A stretch of 9,904 nucleotides of DNA from Myxococcales bacterium (GTDB lineage Bacteria; Myxococcota; Polyangia; Fen-1088), in assembly GCA_003155465.1 (NCBI GenBank), contig PMCR01000314.1, forward strand, positions 1 to 9,904, read 5' to 3'. This document shows, piece after piece, positions 7,161 through 9,904 of the stretch (position 1 is its first letter; each line of letters starts with the position of its first letter). Below the pieces are notes generated by a model. That model was not told the origin of the DNA and ran no database searches. It saw only the letters and a list, made by a program, of their open reading frames with translations. Position numbers and translations under genes: made by a program.

Positions 7161-7598
7161 CTACAGCGTGCAGATCTGAAAGCACTCGACCGGTTGGCTA
7201 CTGGGAGTTGCAGCTAGTTGGACGTTTTCGCAACTTAGGGCTTGCCAGCCACTGACGCACGCCTGGGCCTTGTCCGAGTGGTAAGTTGCCCCACTGGTGC
7301 AGACGGTTTCGGCGACGTCGCCGCACTCAAGCGCCTGCATCTTGGTGGTGCAGTCAGAAACCGAGGTGTAGCACGCGAATTCTGGAGGAAACCAGTCTGG
7401 CTTCTTCGGAAGCTTGGGAGTGCAAGTGGAGGCCGATGTGTCACCCGCGCTGAGGTCTCCTGCGCAGGTGAAAAATCTCTCGCACACGGCGGCGGCGTAC
7501 TGATTGCAGAGTTCTGTTGCCGCCGCATCCGACTTGCCACAGCCCACAAGGCTTGTGCCGAGAACTCCAAATATGGCGATGGTCAGTAGGTGTCGCAT
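7161..7598 (-). CDS. Small cysteine-rich lipoprotein of unknown function
   Basis: This 145-residue protein starts with a clear lipoprotein signal (MRHLLTIAIFGVLGTSLVGC): Cys20 is the lipidated residue in the lipobox LVGC, with Gly21 at +2. The mature chain has 12 further cysteines (31, 39, 45, 59, 76, 83, 92, 100, 114, 123, 139, 143), an even number that could form six disulphides, as expected for a periplasmic or surface protein. The ACVSGWQALSC stretch near 113-123 resembles a segment seen in many small myxobacterial lipoproteins of unknown role; that resemblance is from memory. It follows the porin-like gene by 4 bases. Its only Shine-Dalgarno-like sequence (GGTGA) overlaps the porin stop codon, so the two are probably translationally coupled and made together. 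A function as an accessory or plug partner of the barrel is possible but unproven. Confidence 0.85.
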   Translation of the reverse strand: MRHLLTIAIFGVLGTSLVGCGKSDAAATELCNQYAAAVCERFFTCAGDLSAGDTSASTCTPKLPKKPDWFPPEFACYTSVSDCTTKMQALECGDVAETVCTSGATYHSDKAQACVSGWQALSCENVQLAATPSSQPVECFQICTL

Positions 7599-7602
7599 TT
7601 TG

Positions 7603-8964
7603 TCACCAGGTAAACATCATGCCGCTGTTGGCGATGTAGTCGACTTGTTTCTCGCCCAAGAACCACGCGAATTCCGCGCGGAACAGGTCGACGTCGATGT
7701 GAAGCCAGGGCCTGGCGTGATAGACGGCACCACACGAGATGCCCTGTTGGTGCTTGATCCAGCTGGTCGGAATCTGTCCCGTGGTGGGGTCGGGGTCGCC
7801 GTCGACCTTGTTGAGGAAGACCCGAGTAATGCCCCAGCCGGCTGAGACGTCCACCTTGCCGAGGGCGACTTGTCCCTGCACGTAATAGCCATCGAATTTG
7901 CGCAAGTGAGATGTTGAATCCTGCGCCGCGTCGCTTACTTCCAGGGCGTAGTTCAGGCCAAGGCCGATCCCGTAGTGGCCGGCAACGCCGAGGTGAAACC
8001 GACCGAGTTCAAAACGGCCCCCATATCCAACCCCAGCCCCTGTCACACTCTCCTTGATGGTGCCGCCCTGGTTCACCTTCTGATACGCCCCGTTACCGAA
8101 AAGGACGACCTTTCCCAGCTTGCCAATCGGTTGCTCGAATGTCAGCTCCGCTTCTGCTCGCGGCCATGTGGTACGCGTCCACGACCCGCCGCCCCCGAGT
8201 ATGAGAGGATCGTACGCCCCAATGTTGAGCTGTAGTCCACCCAGGACTGGTGTCCCGTAGATGACAGCGGGTGAGAATCCGCTTCCTAGTACGCCAAAGC
8301 CAACATGGCCCTGGGTTGGACCTCTGCCATCGACCGAACCGGGATAGCCCACACCATAGCCATGGGCGTACATGACGTCTATGTCTGTCGCGCCACGAGA
8401 GTAGAGGCCCCTGGTTCGGCCCACGAGCAAGCTGCCCCACAACCCCTCCAGTTTGACGTAGCCCTGCCTTACATCCGCGATGTTGATATTGCTCTTGGTC
8501 TCGCCATCGTTTTCGACCCAGGCCCAGAATTGGATGTAGCCCTTTACAGTGGTGTACGGCGTAACGGGGCCCCTCACGCCGAAAGCGAACGTATTTCCAA
8601 TCATGCCGCTGCGAATCCGCGTGCGCTCGATCGTTCCCTGACTGGTCCCTACCGGTTGTATCGTGAAGGGGGTCGGCTGCTGCTCACGTACGTCTGGCAT
8701 GCCACCGCCCTTCACGTCGTGTATTTGGCCAATACCCGACTGACCCGTTGATGGATTGTTCCAGTAGCCGTAGTCAAACTTCGGAAACCCATCGCCCCGC
8801 ACGTAGCTGACAAAGCCGCCCACCCGCCCTTCACTGAACAGTGTCCAGTCGCCGTCGTGGGCCAGGATCTTCTCTGCGGCTGCTTCTTTCAGGAAAAGGG
8901 AAGAGGCGAGGGCGAATGAACACAGAGCAACGTATGCCTTTCCAGACGAGAACTGTACTCTCAC
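7603..8964 (-). CDS. Porin-like outer-membrane beta-barrel protein
   Basis: This 453-residue protein has a cleavable signal peptide (basic/hydrophobic residues 8-26, likely cut after AAA at about residue 30) and no lipobox. The mature chain is rich in alternating hydrophobic/polar strands, aromatic girdle residues and Gly turns: GRVGGFVSYV at 46-55, RTRIRSGMIGNTFAFGVRG at 114-132, VKGYIQFWAW at 140-149, DVRQGYVKLEGLWGSLLVGR at 164-183. It ends in FTW, the terminal aromatic that the BAM complex recognises in outer-membrane barrels. The RxRxxxG..F.FGVRG pattern resembles Gram-negative porins (PF13609-like). It probably lets small solutes through the outer membrane; the substrate cannot be read from sequence. 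The start is GTG, chosen because AGGAGA lies 5 bases upstream. It is the middle gene of a likely three-gene minus-strand operon: 25 bases after the preceding stop and 4 bases before the small lipoprotein start. Confidence 0.85.
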   Translation of the reverse strand: MRVQFSSGKAYVALCSFALASSLFLKEAAAEKILAHDGDWTLFSEGRVGGFVSYVRGDGFPKFDYGYWNNPSTGQSGIGQIHDVKGGGMPDVREQQPTPFTIQPVGTSQGTIERTRIRSGMIGNTFAFGVRGPVTPYTTVKGYIQFWAWVENDGETKSNINIADVRQGYVKLEGLWGSLLVGRTRGLYSRGATDIDVMYAHGYGVGYPGSVDGRGPTQGHVGFGVLGSGFSPAVIYGTPVLGGLQLNIGAYDPLILGGGGSWTRTTWPRAEAELTFEQPIGKLGKVVLFGNGAYQKVNQGGTIKESVTGAGVGYGGRFELGRFHLGVAGHYGIGLGLNYALEVSDAAQDSTSHLRKFDGYYVQGQVALGKVDVSAGWGITRVFLNKVDGDPDPTTGQIPTSWIKHQQGISCGAVYHARPWLHIDVDLFRAEFAWFLGEKQVDYIANSGMMFTW

Positions 8965-8969
8965 GGATG

Positions 8970-8975
8970 TCTCCT
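8970..8975 (-). promoter_or_regulatory. Ribosome binding site supporting a GTG start for the porin-like gene
   Basis: On the minus strand AGGAGA sits 5 bases before the GTG at 8964-8962. There is no nearby ATG that would keep the signal peptide, so this site decides the start. Confidence 0.75.
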
Positions 8976-8989
8976 GTGGTGGGGAGTGG

Positions 8990-9904
8990 CTAGGGACTGG
9001 TCACCGACGTCACGTCAAAGAGGGCCCACTGCGGGTAGTGCCCATTCGAATCCTTGTAGGGTTGCTGGGGTGATGGGGGAGTTTGTAGTGGCGTGGGCAT
9101 GCCGGTCAGATCGACGGTGCGATGTTGCGTGGTGCAATTCGCGGGAGTGGGGCCGCCGCAGTTCTGCTGACCCTTGCAGTTCGAGTCGTGCAGGACGAAC
9201 TTGATGGTTCCTCCACCAAAAACCGGGAAGCTGGCCTTGTACTGTATGGGGAAGGTTTCGTGCACCTCGCACCAGGTGACTCCCATTGTCGATGGCATTG
9301 AGTTCAAGTAGTAGATGTTCTCGGTCTTGTCCGCGCTGAGGGACTTGGTTTCTGTTAGAACGGGAGGGGTGACGTGGATTTCATAGGTGTTCCACAAACC
9401 GGTAGCGGGTGTGCCACCCTCGTACCAGCCGTCCGTGTTTGTCTCCGCATTCCAACCTGCGGGCGGGGCGTCGCCAGCCCGCCGCGTTCCGCCCGAATAG
9501 CACTTTGACCCCAGCACCCCCCGGATTTCGAAATTGATCGTGTACGGGGTCCCTGCTGTTCCGCCCACGGTTTGGGTGACCGTTCTGATCACGCCCTTGT
9601 TGGCGTAGGTCGGTGACGTGGCGTTCGGACACGAAGCGGTACCCTCGGGGTAGAGGTAGCAATCAAGCGATCCAGCGCCCACCTCTCCGGGAGAGCACGT
9701 TCCGACCCACAGGAATCCGTTCATTTGAGGTACTATGGTCTCCGGGGGAATCGACGCTCCGCCGCCGGCCGCGCCGGACGTGCCGGCTGCGCCGGTCGTG
9801 CCACCCGCGCTGGTCGAACCACCTGCGCTGCTCGAGCTGCCTGCTTTTGTCGTGCCGCCTGCGCTGGTCGAGCCGCCGGTACTGATCGAGCCGGCTGCGC
9901 CGGT
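8990..9904 (-). CDS. Exported protein of unknown family with repetitive linker, N-terminus outside window
   Basis: The frame runs unbroken to the window edge and gives 304 visible residues. The Met codon at 9724 is internal: the 60 codons before it encode a Gly/Ala/Ser/Thr linker like those that follow lipoprotein signals elsewhere in this window, so an export signal probably lies just beyond the edge. After the linker (visible residues 1 to about 50) is a folded region with eight cysteines (first TCSPG at 69-73, then DCYLY, SCPN, KCYSG, WCEVH, NCKG, NCGG, NCTT) and many aromatic residues. Readable stretches include YTINFEIRGV, NTYEIHVTPP, YYLNSMP, CEVHETFPIQYKASFPVF and GGGTIKFVLHDSNC, which suggest a beta-sandwich. 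I do not recognise a named family; a carbohydrate-binding fold is possible but not shown. It ends 25 bases before the porin-like start and is probably cotranscribed with it. Confidence 0.85.
   Translation of the reverse strand, partial: TGAAGSISTGGSTSAGGTTKAGSSSSAGGSTSAGGTTGAAGTSGAAGGGASIPPETIVPQMNGFLWVGTCSPGEVGAGSLDCYLYPEGTASCPNATSPTYANKGVIRTVTQTVGGTAGTPYTINFEIRGVLGSKCYSGGTRRAGDAPPAGWNAETNTDGWYEGGTPATGLWNTYEIHVTPPVLTETKSLSADKTENIYYLNSMPSTMGVTWCEVHETFPIQYKASFPVFGGGTIKFVLHDSNCKGQQNCGGPTPANCTTQHRTVDLTGMPTPLQTPPSPQQPYKDSNGHYPQWALFDVTSVTSP
9758..9904 (-). repeat. 18-bp tandem repeat coding a hexapeptide linker
   Basis: Eight imperfect 18-base units run from 9758 to 9901 and continue to the edge, in phase with the coding frame. 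Successive units in protein direction read GAAGSI, STGGST, SAGGTT, KAGSSS, SAGGST, SAGGTT, GAAGTS, GAAGGG. The consensus is x-A-(G/A)-G-(S/T)-(S/T). Units at 9794, 9812, 9848 and 9866 are most alike. The full extent is unknown because the window ends within the array. Confidence 0.85.

Noticed and set aside
6849..7185. Two minus-strand frames (6849-7106 and 6949-7185) between the convergent units
   Set aside because: Neither has a family resemblance or a good ribosome binding site, and they overlap each other and the ends of neighbouring genes. A faint likeness of one to transposase helices was too weak to call.
9722..9724. The Met codon at 9724 as the start of the leftmost-reading operon gene
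   Set aside because: There is no signal peptide after it, and the same frame continues upstream as an in-phase repeat linker to the window edge.
9758..9904. The right-edge repeats as a CRISPR array
   Set aside because: The units are 18 bases, directly adjacent without spacers, imperfect and in frame with a coding sequence, so this is a coding tandem repeat.

Overview
The window is GC-rich and coding-dense. It looks like the chromosome of a Gram-negative soil-type bacterium, most likely a myxobacterium (Myxococcota, Polyangia-like). This is an inference from style: lipoprotein signals followed by long Gly/Ser/Thr or Asp/Pro/Ala linkers, very cysteine-rich exported proteins, a fibro-slime domain and an outer-membrane barrel. 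No RNA gene, CRISPR array or intact mobile element was seen.

Layout. Positions 1-1902 (+) hold the C-terminal five-sixths of hypF, the carbamoyl transferase that starts assembly of the cyanide ligands of [NiFe]-hydrogenase; its start lies before the window. After a 174-bp gap comes a lipoprotein with a fibro-slime/PA14-like domain (2077-2952, +). It converges, with only 3 bases between stop codons, on a DUF4861 lipoprotein (2956-4284, -). A 417-bp gap follows (4285-4701), which holds a possible decayed tail of an IS91-type transposase. Next is a 724-residue exported protein with about 70 cysteines in its middle and a carbohydrate-binding-module-like C-terminus (4702-6876, +), followed by two hairpins that may end transcription.

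On the minus strand, reading from the right edge, is an apparent three-gene operon. It has an exported protein of unknown family with an 18-bp tandem repeat coding its linker (cut by the window end, 9904-8990), a porin-like outer-membrane barrel (8964-7603), and a small cysteine-rich lipoprotein (7598-7161). Spacings are 25 and 4 bases.

How they may fit together. Apart from hypF, all six genes encode proteins that appear to be exported: three carry clear lipoprotein signals, one a probable lipoprotein signal, one a cleavable signal peptide, and one lacks its N-terminus. The fibro-slime domain (linked to cellulose adhesion in Fibrobacter), DUF4861 (often near polysaccharide-degradation genes), the CBM-like domain and the barrel are compatible with a cell-surface set for binding or handling polysaccharide. 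That link is inference; no catalytic glycosidase or lyase gene is visible here.
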